Assembly: GCA_905197685.1 (NCBI GenBank)
Contig: CAJJZS010000002.1
Span: forward strand, 124,001-188,000
Direction: 5' to 3'
Length of the DNA stretch: 64,000 nt
Source: an uncultured Oscillospiraceae bacterium
GTDB taxonomy: Bacteria > Bacillota > Clostridia > Oscillospirales > Ruminococcaceae
Position 1 is the stretch's first letter. Each line of letters starts with the position of its first letter. Below are positions 17,685-26,381 of the stretch, in pieces. The notes under the pieces were generated by a model. It made no database searches and had not been told where the DNA came from. It worked only from the letters and a program-made list of their open reading frames with translations. The translations under genes and the position numbers were made by a program.

Positions 17685-19094
17685 TTATTCAATTCCCAAA
17701 TCTGCCAATGCAGCCTTAATCATAATCGCACATTCCAGACGCTTTTTCTCTAAATCACAAGCGAGCTTGTACGGTTTTTTGATTGCTCCGGCATATTCCA
17801 GATTGTTTGCGTTGCATCCGCCGCTGCAATAGAATTTTGCCCAGCAGTTTTTACATTCCGGTTTTGCGTAAACGGTTGTCTTTGCAAAGGAATCTTTAAT
17901 TTCGGTATTGAGCGACTGGTCGAAAACGCTGCCCATAATCCATTCCGGTTTGCCGACAAACTGATGGCATGGGTAAACATCACCTTCCGGTGTCACCGAA
18001 ACATACTCGTTGCCGCAGCCGCAGCCTCTCAGGCGTTTAATTGCGCAAGGACCCTGATCCAGGTCAATCATAAAGTGGAAGAAGTTAAAGAACTCGCCGT
18101 TCTTGCGTTTTTCAATGATAATTTTTGCCAGTTTTTCATACTCTGCAAACACTTCCGGCAGATCTGCCTCGGTTAAAGCAAAGTCAACCTTCGGGTCGGT
18201 AACAACCGGCTCGATGGAAATCTGATCAAAACCGCTGTTATAAAAATGCAGAACATCCTCGGAGAAATCCTTATTATATTTAGTAAAGGTTCCTCTTACA
18301 TAGTACTGTCCGTCGCCTCTTGCTTTTACCAGCTTCTGGAATTTCGGCATAATCTGGTCGTGGCAGCCGCTTCCGTCCACATGGAAACGCATATAATCGT
18401 TGACTTCTTTTCTTCCGTCGATGGAAAGAACTACGTTGTACATTTCCTTGTTGATGTAATCAATCTTGTCATCGCTGAGCAAAAGACCGTTTGTGGTGAT
18501 GGTAAAACGGAATTTTTTGTTGTATTCCTGCTCTTTGGAGCGCGCGTATTCCACAACCTCTTTTACTACGTCAAAGTTCATCAGCGGCTCTCCGCCGAAG
18601 AAATCCATCTCCAGATTGTGTCTGTCGCCGGAATATTTCAGCAAATAGTCGATTGCTTTTTTGCCGACCTCTGCGCTCATCAGCTTTCTTCCGCCGCCGA
18701 AATCGCCGGTTTCCGCAAAGCAGTATTTGCAGCGAAGGTTACAGTCATGCGCTACATTCAGGCACATCGCTTTAATGGGAGCCGAAACCATCATATCCGC
18801 AAACTGTTCATAATCGTCCGAAGTAAACAGCTGTCCGTTTTGGTACATTTCAAAGATTTCTTCGTATCCCTCTTCCAGCTGTTTTCTGTCAAAGCGGCCT
18901 TCCAGAGCTGCAAAAACCTCTGCCGGATATTCCTTTTCCAGCTTTTCGGAGGTGTTGCTGTCAAAGGATTTTGCCAAAAAAGAGGCATCCAGAAGCTGAA
19001 TCATATCGTAAACCATTCCGTCCACAACATGAACAGCGCCGCTGTTAATATCCATAACAATGTTGTATCCGTTTAATTGAAAACTGTGTAGCAT
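17685..19094 (-). CDS. scfB: SCIFF peptide maturase, radical SAM/SPASM thioether-forming enzyme
   Basis: A 469-residue radical SAM enzyme that installs thioether cross-links from cysteine sulfur to a downstream residue of the SCIFF precursor. Residues 1-100 form the peptide-recognition (RRE-like) part. The SAM-cluster motif is Cys118-x3-Cys122-x2-Cys125 (in DCNLRCKYC). Conserved FFGGEPLMNF follows near residue 165. The C-terminal SPASM region has the auxiliary-cluster cysteines (CGCGNE...CHQF...CKNCWAKFYCSGGC). Length matches the family. The precursor gene lies 152 bases upstream on the same strand, the universal arrangement in Clostridia. A strong hairpin between the two may set their ratio. 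Start ATG 19094 has AAAGGG upstream. Confidence 0.97.
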   Translation of the reverse strand: MLHSFQLNGYNIVMDINSGAVHVVDGMVYDMIQLLDASFLAKSFDSNTSEKLEKEYPAEVFAALEGRFDRKQLEEGYEEIFEMYQNGQLFTSDDYEQFADMMVSAPIKAMCLNVAHDCNLRCKYCFAETGDFGGGRKLMSAEVGKKAIDYLLKYSGDRHNLEMDFFGGEPLMNFDVVKEVVEYARSKEQEYNKKFRFTITTNGLLLSDDKIDYINKEMYNVVLSIDGRKEVNDYMRFHVDGSGCHDQIMPKFQKLVKARGDGQYYVRGTFTKYNKDFSEDVLHFYNSGFDQISIEPVVTDPKVDFALTEADLPEVFAEYEKLAKIIIEKRKNGEFFNFFHFMIDLDQGPCAIKRLRGCGCGNEYVSVTPEGDVYPCHQFVGKPEWIMGSVFDQSLNTEIKDSFAKTTVYAKPECKNCWAKFYCSGGCNANNLEYAGAIKKPYKLACDLEKKRLECAIMIKAALADLGIE

Positions 19095-19192
19095 TATTTT
19101 CCCTTTCCGCAGATGATACCTGCATCCTGCTGTGCGCTTTGATTTTCCCTCGTACCGCTCCCCAATGGCTTTTCAGAAAGCGTAAACAAAAC

Positions 19193-19220
19193 GATAGGGA
19201 CAGCAACCGCTGCCCCCATC
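19193..19220 (-). terminator. Hairpin between SCIFF precursor and maturase genes (partial terminator or processing site)
   Basis: Minus-strand GATGGGGGCAGC-GGTT-GCTGTCCCTATC, a 12-bp stem with two G-U pairs, followed by the only moderately T-rich GTTTTGTTT. It should stabilise or end most precursor transcripts while letting some read through to the maturase. Confidence 0.6.
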
Positions 19221-19246
19221 AAAAGACTCATCGTTCAATGCAAAAA

Positions 19247-19390
19247 CTATTTTGCGTGTTCACATTTCTGGTTAGCAACTGTGCAGGAAGTCTTGCAAGC
19301 AGACTGGCAGGAAGCCTGGCACTCGCCGCAGCCGCCTTTTGCAGCAGTTTCTTTCAGATTTGCCTTATTTAAAGTTTTTACGTGTTTCAT
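19247..19390 (-). CDS. scfA: SCIFF ranthipeptide precursor (six cysteines in forty-five)
   Basis: A 47-residue peptide from ATG 19390 to TAG 19247. It begins MKHVKTLNKANLKETA, the conserved leader of SCIFF peptides, and carries six cysteines (residues 21, 24, 28, 32, 36, 43) in the form CGEC-x3-C-x3-C-x3-C-x6-C, ending NQKCEHAK. This is the near-universal clostridial RiPP precursor whose cysteines are linked by the adjacent radical SAM maturase; ranthipeptides have been linked to population-density behaviour, but the role here is not known. A consensus promoter lies just upstream, overlapping the end of phoR. The gene is easily missed because of its size. Confidence 0.96.
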   Translation of the reverse strand: MKHVKTLNKANLKETAAKGGCGECQASCQSACKTSCTVANQKCEHAK

Positions 19391-19437
19391 GTAACAACAT
19401 TCCTTTCAAAATTTGATACCATATCGGTTGTTACTGT

Positions 19438-19466
19438 ATTATATCATATTTTTTGCAGCCTTTCAA
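19438..19466 (-). promoter_or_regulatory. SCIFF operon promoter
   Basis: Minus strand: TTGAAA (19461-19466), 17-bp spacer, TATAAT (19438-19443). The -35 overlaps the phoR stop codon; no terminator separates phoR from this operon. Confidence 0.85.
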
Positions 19467-21190
19467 GCCCTATTTTCGCCATCTTTCATATTTTCTTGCG
19501 GAGGATTTTCCTCCCATGTCAAAGAAAAGACGCTTCCCTGCCCGACTGCGCTTTCCAGACCGACCTTCACCCCAAGATATGCCGCGCCGTGTTTCACGAT
19601 GGAAAGTCCCAGACCGGTACCGCCGATTTGTTTGGAGTGACTTTTATCCACCCGATAAAACCGTTCAAACACCCGCCGCTGATCCACCGCCGGGATTCCG
19701 ATTCCGGTATCTTTTACCCGCAAGACGGTCTGCGATTTTTCCCGTTCAATGATCACTTCTACGCTGCCGTTCGGGCGATTATACTTGATGGCATTGTCGC
19801 ACAGATTATAGATTACCTCATCGGCAATCTGACGAACTGTTTTCACCGTAACCGGTCCGTTATCGGGAATACAAGACACCGACAGAGAAACATTGTTTTT
19901 GTTTGCTCGCTGCTGCAATCGCTCTGTAATCTCCAAAGAAAGGGCGCGCAAATCCACCTCTTCCTTTTCATACGGAAGCATATCTTCGTCCAGCTGAGAA
20001 ATTTTAATAATATCTCCAACCAGGTCAATTAAACGCTGAGATTCGGAAAAAATCTTTCCCGCAAACTGCGGAATATCCTCCGGGCGCACAAAACCGTCCT
20101 TCATAATCTCGGCAAAACCGGAAATGGAGGTAAGCGGAGTTTTTAATTCATGAGAAACATTTGCGGTAAATTCCCGACGCAGCATCTCGTTTTGGTGCTG
20201 TTGGGTAATATCGACCAGAAGCAAAACGCCGCCCTCTACGCGATTTTCCCGCAAAACAGGGTTTGCCGTCATCTGAAAATACCCTCCGTTAATTTCCAGC
20301 ACCGTTTCCCGGTGTTTTCCTTCCAATACCCGATCCACCGTTTTCCGAAACGCCTCTGCATGATTTAAGGTCAGCACATTTTCCTTGCCGTTGGTCACAA
20401 AGATTTGCAATTCGGAAGAAACGCCCAGAATTTCCAACGCGCTTGTATTGATCGAAAGGATGTCTCCCCGATGGTCAATCAGCAGCAAACCTTCCTTCAT
20501 ATTGTCGGTAATCATCTGAAACTCTTCCTGCTTTTGCTTTGCCTGCTCCAGTTGTGTCCGAATTGTCTTTTGCTGCCAGCCAATCTTGGTTAAAAGCGGG
20601 GCAAGTTCGTCATATACTTCGTTGTTTTCGGGATTTTCCAAATCCAAACGGTTTAAAGGTTCCACAATCTTATGGGAAATTCTTGCAGCAAGCAATCCCG
20701 CCAACATCAGCACCGCAAACAAAATCCATAAAAACGGCTGCAACATACCCGCCATCACCGCTGCTACAGTATACTGCGTGCTGGAAACGCGAAGTATTTT
20801 TCCGTCCTCCAACCGCAGAGCATAGTATACTGTCCTTTTTTGGAAAGTATCCGAGCGCCGCACCGTTTTTGCGTACCCTTTTTCCATCGCTTCCTTAATT
20901 TCTTCCCTTTGTGCGTGGTTGTCCAGCTGCTGCGCATCGGTGTAATTGTCAAAAAGAACTGTTCCGTCCTTTTCTATCAGCGTTACGCGCTCTGCGCTTT
21001 TGGGCAGTTGGTGCAGAACTTCCTGCCCATAGGTTTCCAGCGACACCGCCAGATATTCCGCCTCGCTTTTCAGTTCTTTGGTCAGCTGCAAATCAAAATA
21101 ATGATACAGCCCCGCAAACACCGTTGTCATTCCAATCAGACAAACCAACAGTGAGATGCTCAGCACTGCACGAAAAATTCGTTTGGTCAT
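19463..21190 (-). CDS. phoR: PhoR-type sensor histidine kinase
   Basis: A 575-residue membrane sensor kinase. Membrane helices at about 10-32 and 143-170 flank an extracytoplasmic domain; then come a short linker, a PAS domain (~225-325), a HisKA domain with the phospho-acceptor His347 (NVSHELKTPLTS), and an ATPase domain with N box (CDNAIKYN), G1 (DTGIGIP) and G2 (GGTGLGLSIV). It overlaps the response-regulator gene by 4 bases (ATGA), so translation is coupled. Position at the end of the pst operon identifies it as the phosphate-starvation sensor that works with PstSCAB and PhoU. The gene name is by context and architecture. Confidence 0.9.
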   Translation of the reverse strand: MTKRIFRAVLSISLLVCLIGMTTVFAGLYHYFDLQLTKELKSEAEYLAVSLETYGQEVLHQLPKSAERVTLIEKDGTVLFDNYTDAQQLDNHAQREEIKEAMEKGYAKTVRRSDTFQKRTVYYALRLEDGKILRVSSTQYTVAAVMAGMLQPFLWILFAVLMLAGLLAARISHKIVEPLNRLDLENPENNEVYDELAPLLTKIGWQQKTIRTQLEQAKQKQEEFQMITDNMKEGLLLIDHRGDILSINTSALEILGVSSELQIFVTNGKENVLTLNHAEAFRKTVDRVLEGKHRETVLEINGGYFQMTANPVLRENRVEGGVLLLVDITQQHQNEMLRREFTANVSHELKTPLTSISGFAEIMKDGFVRPEDIPQFAGKIFSESQRLIDLVGDIIKISQLDEDMLPYEKEEVDLRALSLEITERLQQRANKNNVSLSVSCIPDNGPVTVKTVRQIADEVIYNLCDNAIKYNRPNGSVEVIIEREKSQTVLRVKDTGIGIPAVDQRRVFERFYRVDKSHSKQIGGTGLGLSIVKHGAAYLGVKVGLESAVGQGSVFSLTWEENPPQENMKDGENRA

Positions 21191-21867
21191 GATTTTTCTC
21201 CGCCTATTTTATATCCGATTCCGCGCACCGTTTCGATGTAATTTCCGGCAGAACCCAGCTTTTGCCGCAAAGTACGGATGTGAACGTCCACCGTTCGGCT
21301 TTCCCCGTCAAATCCATAACCCCAGATTTCGTCCAACAGCTGAGCGCGGGTAAATACAATTCCCTGTCGGGAAATCAGCAGATTCAGCAGTTCAAATTCT
21401 TTTAAGGTCAGCACTACTTCTTTTCCGTCTACGCTGACAATGTGGCGCACCGGATTAACATACAGGTTGCCCACACGGTATTCTTCCTGCTTTTCCGTGT
21501 CGGAACCGCTTCTGCGCAGCAGAGCGCGAATACGGGAGAGCAGCTCCATCATCCGAAACGGCTTTGGAATATAATCGTCCGCTCCGATATCCAGCCCGCG
21601 CACAATATCATATTCGCTGCCCTTTGCAGTCAGCATAATGACCGGCAGGCGTTTGGTTGCGGGCGCCGAGCGCAATTTTTGTAAAATGCAAAAGCCGTCC
21701 TCCTCCGGCAGCATAATATCCAGCAATACCAGAGAGGGCGAGCTTTCCTTCATCGCGCTCCAAAATTCACTCGGAGCGCTGAAGCCTTTTGCCTGCATAT
21801 TTTGTCCGTTAAGCGTATAGATGATAAGCTCTCGAATGCTTTCGTCATCTTCCAATACATAAATCAT
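21187..21867 (-). CDS. phoP: PhoP/PhoB-type response regulator
   Basis: OmpR-family response regulator of about 226 residues: receiver domain with the acidic pair DD near residue 8, phospho-acceptor Asp at about residue 50 (LVLLDIMLPEEDG) and conserved Lys in MLTAKG; then a winged-helix DNA-binding domain (~130-226) ending with VDVHIRTLRQKLG...VRGIGYK. Candidate starts are TTG 21873, ATG 21870 and ATG 21867; with GAGGTG just upstream the last has the best spacing and gives MIYVLEDDES. It overlaps phoR and closely follows phoU, so it is part of the phosphate operon and probably controls it. Confidence 0.92.
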   Translation of the reverse strand: MIYVLEDDESIRELIIYTLNGQNMQAKGFSAPSEFWSAMKESSPSLVLLDIMLPEEDGFCILQKLRSAPATKRLPVIMLTAKGSEYDIVRGLDIGADDYIPKPFRMMELLSRIRALLRRSGSDTEKQEEYRVGNLYVNPVRHIVSVDGKEVVLTLKEFELLNLLISRQGIVFTRAQLLDEIWGYGFDGESRTVDVHIRTLRQKLGSAGNYIETVRGIGYKIGGEKS

Positions 21868-21892
21868 CATCAATCACCTCGATATTATTATA

Positions 21893-22555
21893 TCATATTT
21901 CTTGATGATGTTCACTACTCTTATGAATCCCTGTGATGGAATATTCCACCCATTCTGCAAGATTGACGGCATGGTCGCCGATTCTCTCAAAATATTTGGC
22001 AATCATCAACAAATCAAGAATGGCATCGGGGCGTTCCGTTTCTTCCTTCAGCGCCTGAATCAGCTCGCCGCGAATCTGAGTAAACAACTCGTCAACCGAA
22101 TCATCGTCCGCAATCACCTTTTCCGCAAGGGTCATATCTGCCCGCACAAAGGCGTCGATGCTCTCTGTCACCATGCTCACCGCTGCGCGCGCCATCTTGG
22201 TGATGTGCAGCTTGCCTCTTGCCACAACCTCTCCGACATATCCGGAAAGCTCCGCTACGTCCGCTGCCTGGTCGCCGATTCGCTCCATATCGGAAATCAT
22301 CTTGAGCGCCGCCGAAATCACCCTCAAATCCTTTGCCACCGGCTGCTGCTGAAGCAGCATTCTCATGCAGCGGGATTCAATATCGTGTTCTAACTGGTCG
22401 ATTTCATGCTCTAAAGAAAAAACCCGTTCTATCGGGGCTTTGCTGTCCCCTTCCAGAAATTTTGCAACAACGGAGATGGCTTCCTCACACATACTGCCCA
22501 TGCGAATCAGTTCGATGTTAAGTTGGCGCAGCTGTTCGTCAAATTGAGTCCTCAT
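21893..22555 (-). CDS. phoU: Phosphate signalling protein PhoU
   Basis: A 220-residue all-helical protein with the two tandem three-helix PhoU domains; each has the family's metal-binding acidic motif (ESRCMRMLLQQQPVAKDLR in the first repeat and DAILDLLMIAKYFERIGDHAVNLAEW in the second, with E-R-I-G-D-H/Q-A). PhoU relays the state of the PstSCAB transporter to PhoR and limits phosphate uptake. It starts four bases after pstB ends, using the ribosome site within the pstB tail. Length is normal. In this operon it sits between transporter and two-component genes, which fits its role as the link. Confidence 0.95.
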   Translation of the reverse strand: MRTQFDEQLRQLNIELIRMGSMCEEAISVVAKFLEGDSKAPIERVFSLEHEIDQLEHDIESRCMRMLLQQQPVAKDLRVISAALKMISDMERIGDQAADVAELSGYVGEVVARGKLHITKMARAAVSMVTESIDAFVRADMTLAEKVIADDDSVDELFTQIRGELIQALKEETERPDAILDLLMIAKYFERIGDHAVNLAEWVEYSITGIHKSSEHHQEI

Positions 22556-22558
22556 TGA

Positions 22559-23314
22559 TTAACCAAACCTTCCTGTAATGTAATCCTCAGTCCGCTTGTC
22601 CTTGGGCATCGAGAAAATTTGCTCGGTTTCCCCATACTCCACCATCTTTCCCAACAGGAAAAATGCGGTTCTGTCCGAAATTCTTGCCGCTTGCTGCATA
22701 TTGTGCGTCACCATAACGATGGTATAATCTTTCTTTAATTCTACGGCAAGTTCTTCTATCTTCGAGGTGGAAATCGGGTCCAAAGCGCTGGTCGGTTCGT
22801 CCATCAAAAGTACCTTCGGCTCTACTGCCAACGCTCTTGCGATACACAAACGCTGCTGCTGACCGCCCGACAGGCCCAACGCGCTTTTGTTTAAGCGATC
22901 CTTTACCTCGTCCCAGATTGCCGCCCCGCGCAGAGAACGCTCCACAATCTCGTCCAGCTGGATTTTGGAACGGATTCCCTGTAATTTCGGTCCGTAAGCG
23001 ATGTTGTCATACACCGACATCGGAAACGGATTCGGTTTTTGGAATACCATTCCTACTTCTTTGCGCAGCCATGTGGTATCCACCTGCGGGGAATAAATAT
23101 CCTGATCTCCATAAAAGATTTTTCCTTCAATGCGGATTCCTTCCACCAAATCGTTCATACGGTTCAGCGTTTTTAAAAAGGTGGATTTTCCGCAGCCGGA
23201 CGGACCGATCAATGCGGTAATCCGGTGTTCCGGCAAATCCATATTCACATCATACAGCGCTTGATTGCTGCCGTACCAAAGATTCAGTCCCTGAGCAGAC
23301 ATAATGGTTGTCAT
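22559..23314 (-). CDS. pstB: Phosphate ABC transporter ATP-binding protein PstB
   Basis: A 251-residue ABC ATPase with Walker A GPSGCGKST (about 37-45), Q-loop (MVFQKPNPFPMSVYDNIAYG, the PstB-specific wording), signature LSGGQQQRLCIARAL, Walker B VLLMDEPTSALDP and the switch His in VTHNMQQA. It powers high-affinity phosphate import through PstC and PstA. The GENE order pstS-pstC-pstA-pstB-phoU is standard. The ATG at 23314 has a weak ribosome site; an internal ATG four codons later (MSAQG) is an alternative. Nothing is truncated. Confidence 0.97.
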   Translation of the reverse strand: MTTIMSAQGLNLWYGSNQALYDVNMDLPEHRITALIGPSGCGKSTFLKTLNRMNDLVEGIRIEGKIFYGDQDIYSPQVDTTWLRKEVGMVFQKPNPFPMSVYDNIAYGPKLQGIRSKIQLDEIVERSLRGAAIWDEVKDRLNKSALGLSGGQQQRLCIARALAVEPKVLLMDEPTSALDPISTSKIEELAVELKKDYTIVMVTHNMQQAARISDRTAFFLLGKMVEYGETEQIFSMPKDKRTEDYITGRFG

Positions 23315-23362
23315 TCTTTATAACCATGCCTTTCTTATTCCGAAAACGGGTTCGGATATTTT

Positions 23363-24217
23363 TTAGCCTTTTGCTTTCTTTAATTTTTTTCCGGTAATGT
23401 TTGCTGCCATATTGATCAGGAAGGTCAATACCATCAGGATAGAAGCGATGGCAAAAGCGACTGCGGTTTCCCCTCTCTCATTGGCATAAACATACAAAGC
23501 GACGGTAAGGGTTGCCGAGGAGGATTGCAGCGACTGCACAAATCCGTTTAACACCAGTCCGAATCCTGCTGTAAATAACAGCGCCGCAGATTCTCCCACA
23601 ATTCTTCCGACCGATAAAATACAGCCTGTAATGATTCCGTCTACGGCATTGGGCAGCACAACGGTGCGAATCATGTGCCATTTTCCCGCGCCCAATCCCA
23701 ATGCGCCTTCCCGATAAGATTGCGGAACGGTCTTTAAACTCTCCTGGGTAGTGCGCACAATGGTTGGCAGAATCATCACCACTAAAGTCAGTCCGCCTGC
23801 CAGGATGCCCTGTTTTAATCCCATCATCTGGATAAAGAACAGCATACCGACCAAACCGAAGATAATGGATGGGATTCCGGTTAAAATTTCGGTTGCAAAT
23901 TCAATCATCGCAACTATTTTTTTGTTGGTCGCATATTCGGTCAGATAAATTGCCGCTCCCACACCCAACGGAAGCACAATTATCATCGCGATAAAGATAA
24001 TGTACAGCGTATTTAAAATGTTCGGCAAAATTCCGATGGTGTCATTGATATAACTGCTTTGAGTGCTCAGCAGTTCCCAACTGATGCTGCCGACACCGCG
24101 GTAAAAGATATATCCAATCAAAAATACCAGCAGCAAACAGGTCAGTCCTGCGCACAGATACATCAGGATTTTTAAGGCTTTATCATAAAATTTCCGGCGA
24201 GGGGTCAGCTCTTTCAT
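23363..24217 (-). CDS. pstA: Phosphate ABC transporter permease PstA
   Basis: A 284-residue inner-membrane permease with six hydrophobic segments and the binding-protein-dependent transport signature in the loop that contacts the ATPase (YREGALGLGAGKWHMIRTVVLPNAVDGIITG, about residues 167-197). The EILTGIPSIIFGLVGM motif is characteristic of Pst permeases. It pairs with PstC to form the phosphate channel. It begins 4 bases after the end of pstC with a strong GGAGGG site, so co-translation is likely. The 48-base gap to pstB has no terminator. Confidence 0.96.
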   Translation of the reverse strand: MKELTPRRKFYDKALKILMYLCAGLTCLLLVFLIGYIFYRGVGSISWELLSTQSSYINDTIGILPNILNTLYIIFIAMIIVLPLGVGAAIYLTEYATNKKIVAMIEFATEILTGIPSIIFGLVGMLFFIQMMGLKQGILAGGLTLVVMILPTIVRTTQESLKTVPQSYREGALGLGAGKWHMIRTVVLPNAVDGIITGCILSVGRIVGESAALLFTAGFGLVLNGFVQSLQSSSATLTVALYVYANERGETAVAFAIASILMVLTFLINMAANITGKKLKKAKG

Positions 24218-24220
24218 CGG

Positions 24221-25186
24221 TTATGCGCCCTCCTTTTTGTTTTTAATAAACAGATTTAAAAAGACATTGATCAGCATGATGAACAAAAACAGCACCAAAC
24301 CGATGGAGAACAGCGCCTGGCGCTGCAACGAACCCACCGAAGCATAGGACATTTCGGAAGCGATTGCCGTTGTCAAAAATCGAACCGGAGTCAGCAATCC
24401 CGGCATATTCGGCACGTTGCCCGAAACCATGATGATTGCCATCGCTTCCCCGATTGCCCTGCCCACGCCCAACACAACCGCAGTTGCAATACCGCTTCTT
24501 GCTGCCGGAATACTTACTTTAAAGATAGTTTCCGTTTTGGTCGCGCCCAATGCCAAAGAAGCCTCTTCATATTCTTTCGGCACCGCCTTCAGCGCGTTTT
24601 CCGATACATTGATAATCGAGGGTAAAATCATAATTGCCAAAACGATGATTGCCGCCAACAGCGACGCGCCGGAAGAAAGAGAAAACATTTCCCGAATTGC
24701 AGGAACCAAAACAATCATTCCCACCAAGCCATAGACAACCGACGGAATCCCCGACAGCAACTCCACTGCAGTGTGAATCACTGCCGCAAGCTTTGGCGGA
24801 GCAAATTTGGATAAAAACACCGCTGTCAACAGTCCAATCGGCACTCCGATTACCACCGCGCCCGCCGTGCCGTAAATCGAGGTTAAAATAAAGGGAAGAA
24901 TCCCGTATGCCGGGTCGGTTTTATTGGTCGGCGCCCACCGCTCTCCAAACAAAAAGTCGCTTATCCCCACCTGGCGGATTGCGGGAATCCCGGAAATAAT
25001 CAGATAAATACTGATCAGCAAAACGAAAGCTACCGCAACAATTCCGCACAGCAGGAAGATGGCGTGCATCGCCATCTCCATCGCTTCTCTTGCTTTTCTG
25101 TGCTTTGGCTGATTCCGCTTTTGAACCGTCTCCCCGTCCCCGCAGGATTTAACATACGGAACATTGATTGCCTTTTGATTCTGCAT
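24221..25186 (-). CDS. pstC: Phosphate ABC transporter permease PstC
   Basis: A 321-residue permease. A charged cytoplasmic N-terminus (~1-35) precedes six membrane segments; the ELLSGIPSVVYGLVGM motif (~140-156) and the ATPase-contact loop EEASLALGATKTETIFKVSIPAARSG (~210-236) match PstC. It partners PstA and PstB, receiving phosphate from the lipoprotein PstS. The start ATG 25186 follows AAGGAG at eight bases. The gene begins 28 bases after pstS ends, within one operon. PstC is longer than PstA, as usual, because of its N-terminal extension. Confidence 0.96.
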   Translation of the reverse strand: MQNQKAINVPYVKSCGDGETVQKRNQPKHRKAREAMEMAMHAIFLLCGIVAVAFVLLISIYLIISGIPAIRQVGISDFLFGERWAPTNKTDPAYGILPFILTSIYGTAGAVVIGVPIGLLTAVFLSKFAPPKLAAVIHTAVELLSGIPSVVYGLVGMIVLVPAIREMFSLSSGASLLAAIIVLAIMILPSIINVSENALKAVPKEYEEASLALGATKTETIFKVSIPAARSGIATAVVLGVGRAIGEAMAIIMVSGNVPNMPGLLTPVRFLTTAIASEMSYASVGSLQRQALFSIGLVLFLFIMLINVFLNLFIKNKKEGA

Positions 25187-25214
25187 AAAGCATACTCCTT
25201 ACTTTTTTGTCAGC

Positions 25215-26105
25215 TTATTCGGCAGTCGGAACTGCGCCTGCGCTGCGAATCAGCTCGCTTGCTTCGGAAGAAGCCGCAAAGTCCATAAATGCCTGTGCCG
25301 CTTCGCTGAGTTCTGCGTCTTTTGCTGTTACCATTACAAACGGTCTCTGAATTTTGTAGCTGCCGTTGAGTACATTTTCTTCGGTACATTCCACACCGCC
25401 TACGGTAACTGCCTTAATGCCTTCCTGACCCTCTACTGCGGAAAGGGAAGCATAACCGATTGCGCTCGGATTGCTCTTTACCGCTTCAATTACTGCGCCT
25501 GTGGAGGTCAGCTCCTGGCTTAATACACAGGAATCTTCGGTTTCGGTGATAGCTTCAAAACCGTCTCTGGTTCCGGAACCGGCTTCGCGTCCGATGCAGG
25601 CAACCTCACCGGCATTTCCGCCCACTGCGCTCCAGTCTGCCGCGCCGGTAAAGAGCTGCGCAATCTGTTCTACACTCAGGTCGGATACCGGGTTTTCTGC
25701 ATTTACAATCACTGCGATACCGTCCAGCGCAACGGTTGTTCCTTCCAAACCGTTTGCCTGTTCGTCCTCTTTCAACGCTCTGGAAGCAAGACCGATGTCT
25801 GCCGAGCCTGTTTTTGCCGCTTCGATTCCGGTACCGGAGCCGGTCGGGTCATAGGTTACGGTTACACCCTGATTGTCTGCCATAAACTGTTCGGACAAAA
25901 CGCCGATTACTTTTTCCATCGAGGTAGAGCCGTTGGTGGATACGCTGCCGGAAAGCTCGGTGCTTTCTTCCTTCTGTTCCTCCCCGCTGCTCTGTGTCTG
26001 AGCCGGCTGGCTGTCCTCTTTTGTTTCTCCGCTTTCTCCGCACGCTGCCATGCTCATAATCATCATTCCTGCAACTGCTGCCGCTAATAATTTTTTGTAA
26101 TTCAT
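25215..26105 (-). CDS. pstS: Phosphate-binding lipoprotein PstS
   Basis: A 296-residue lipoprotein that captures phosphate outside the membrane. Signal peptide 1-21 with lipobox MAAC (Cys22), an acidic linker (~25-50), then a PBP-like_2 domain with the phosphate-binding motifs STNGSTSMEKVIGVL, PTGSGTGIEAAKTGSADIGLASR and GREAGSGTRDGFEAI. The last, with its Arg/Gly/Ser pocket, is typical of PstS. It is the first gene of the seven-gene phosphate operon, and its upstream region has a -10 box but no good -35, which fits control by an activator such as PhoP. ATG 26105 has AAGGAG upstream. Confidence 0.96.
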   Translation of the reverse strand: MNYKKLLAAAVAGMMIMSMAACGESGETKEDSQPAQTQSSGEEQKEESTELSGSVSTNGSTSMEKVIGVLSEQFMADNQGVTVTYDPTGSGTGIEAAKTGSADIGLASRALKEDEQANGLEGTTVALDGIAVIVNAENPVSDLSVEQIAQLFTGAADWSAVGGNAGEVACIGREAGSGTRDGFEAITETEDSCVLSQELTSTGAVIEAVKSNPSAIGYASLSAVEGQEGIKAVTVGGVECTEENVLNGSYKIQRPFVMVTAKDAELSEAAQAFMDFAASSEASELIRSAGAVPTAE

Positions 26106-26193
26106 CTTTAAAATCTCCTTTTGTTTCTCTGTAAATACTGCCTGTCTTTTTCTTTCGTGATTTTTTCTTGTCTTGTCCTCTCAGGCTGACTTT

Positions 26194-26238
26194 AGTATAA
26201 ACGGGAAAGATAAAATCTAAAATCCTTGTTTTGTTAAA
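26194..26238 (-). promoter_or_regulatory. pst operon promoter region, activator-dependent type
   Basis: Minus strand: -10 TATACT (26194-26199) with no recognisable -35 at 17 bp, and a TTTAACA element upstream (26232-26238) resembling one half of a Pho box. A second clear TTAACA repeat is not seen, so the PhoP site is tentative. Confidence 0.45.
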
Positions 26239-26268
26239 GCTGCGTAAAATAAAAGGAGATTTTTATGC

Positions 26269-26301
26269 AAAAAAGGCAGATGATTTTACAAACCATCTGC
26301 C
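26269..26301 (-). terminator. Intrinsic terminator after the NadM-like gene
   Basis: Minus-strand GGCAGATG-(11 nt)-CATCTGCC hairpin (26275-26301) followed by TTTTTT (26269-26274), isolating the pst operon from the upstream gene. Confidence 0.9.
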
Positions 26302-26381
26302 CCATTGTTTATTTTGCTTTGTTTTATTTTTATATTATGGTATTTTTTATCGCTTTTGTTAAAGAAAATTCGGTTTTTGGG

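Noticed and set aside
18246..19076. 276-codon plus-strand open frame
   Set aside because: Lies entirely antisense to the SCIFF maturase gene; lacks a ribosome site and its composition is that of a shadow frame.
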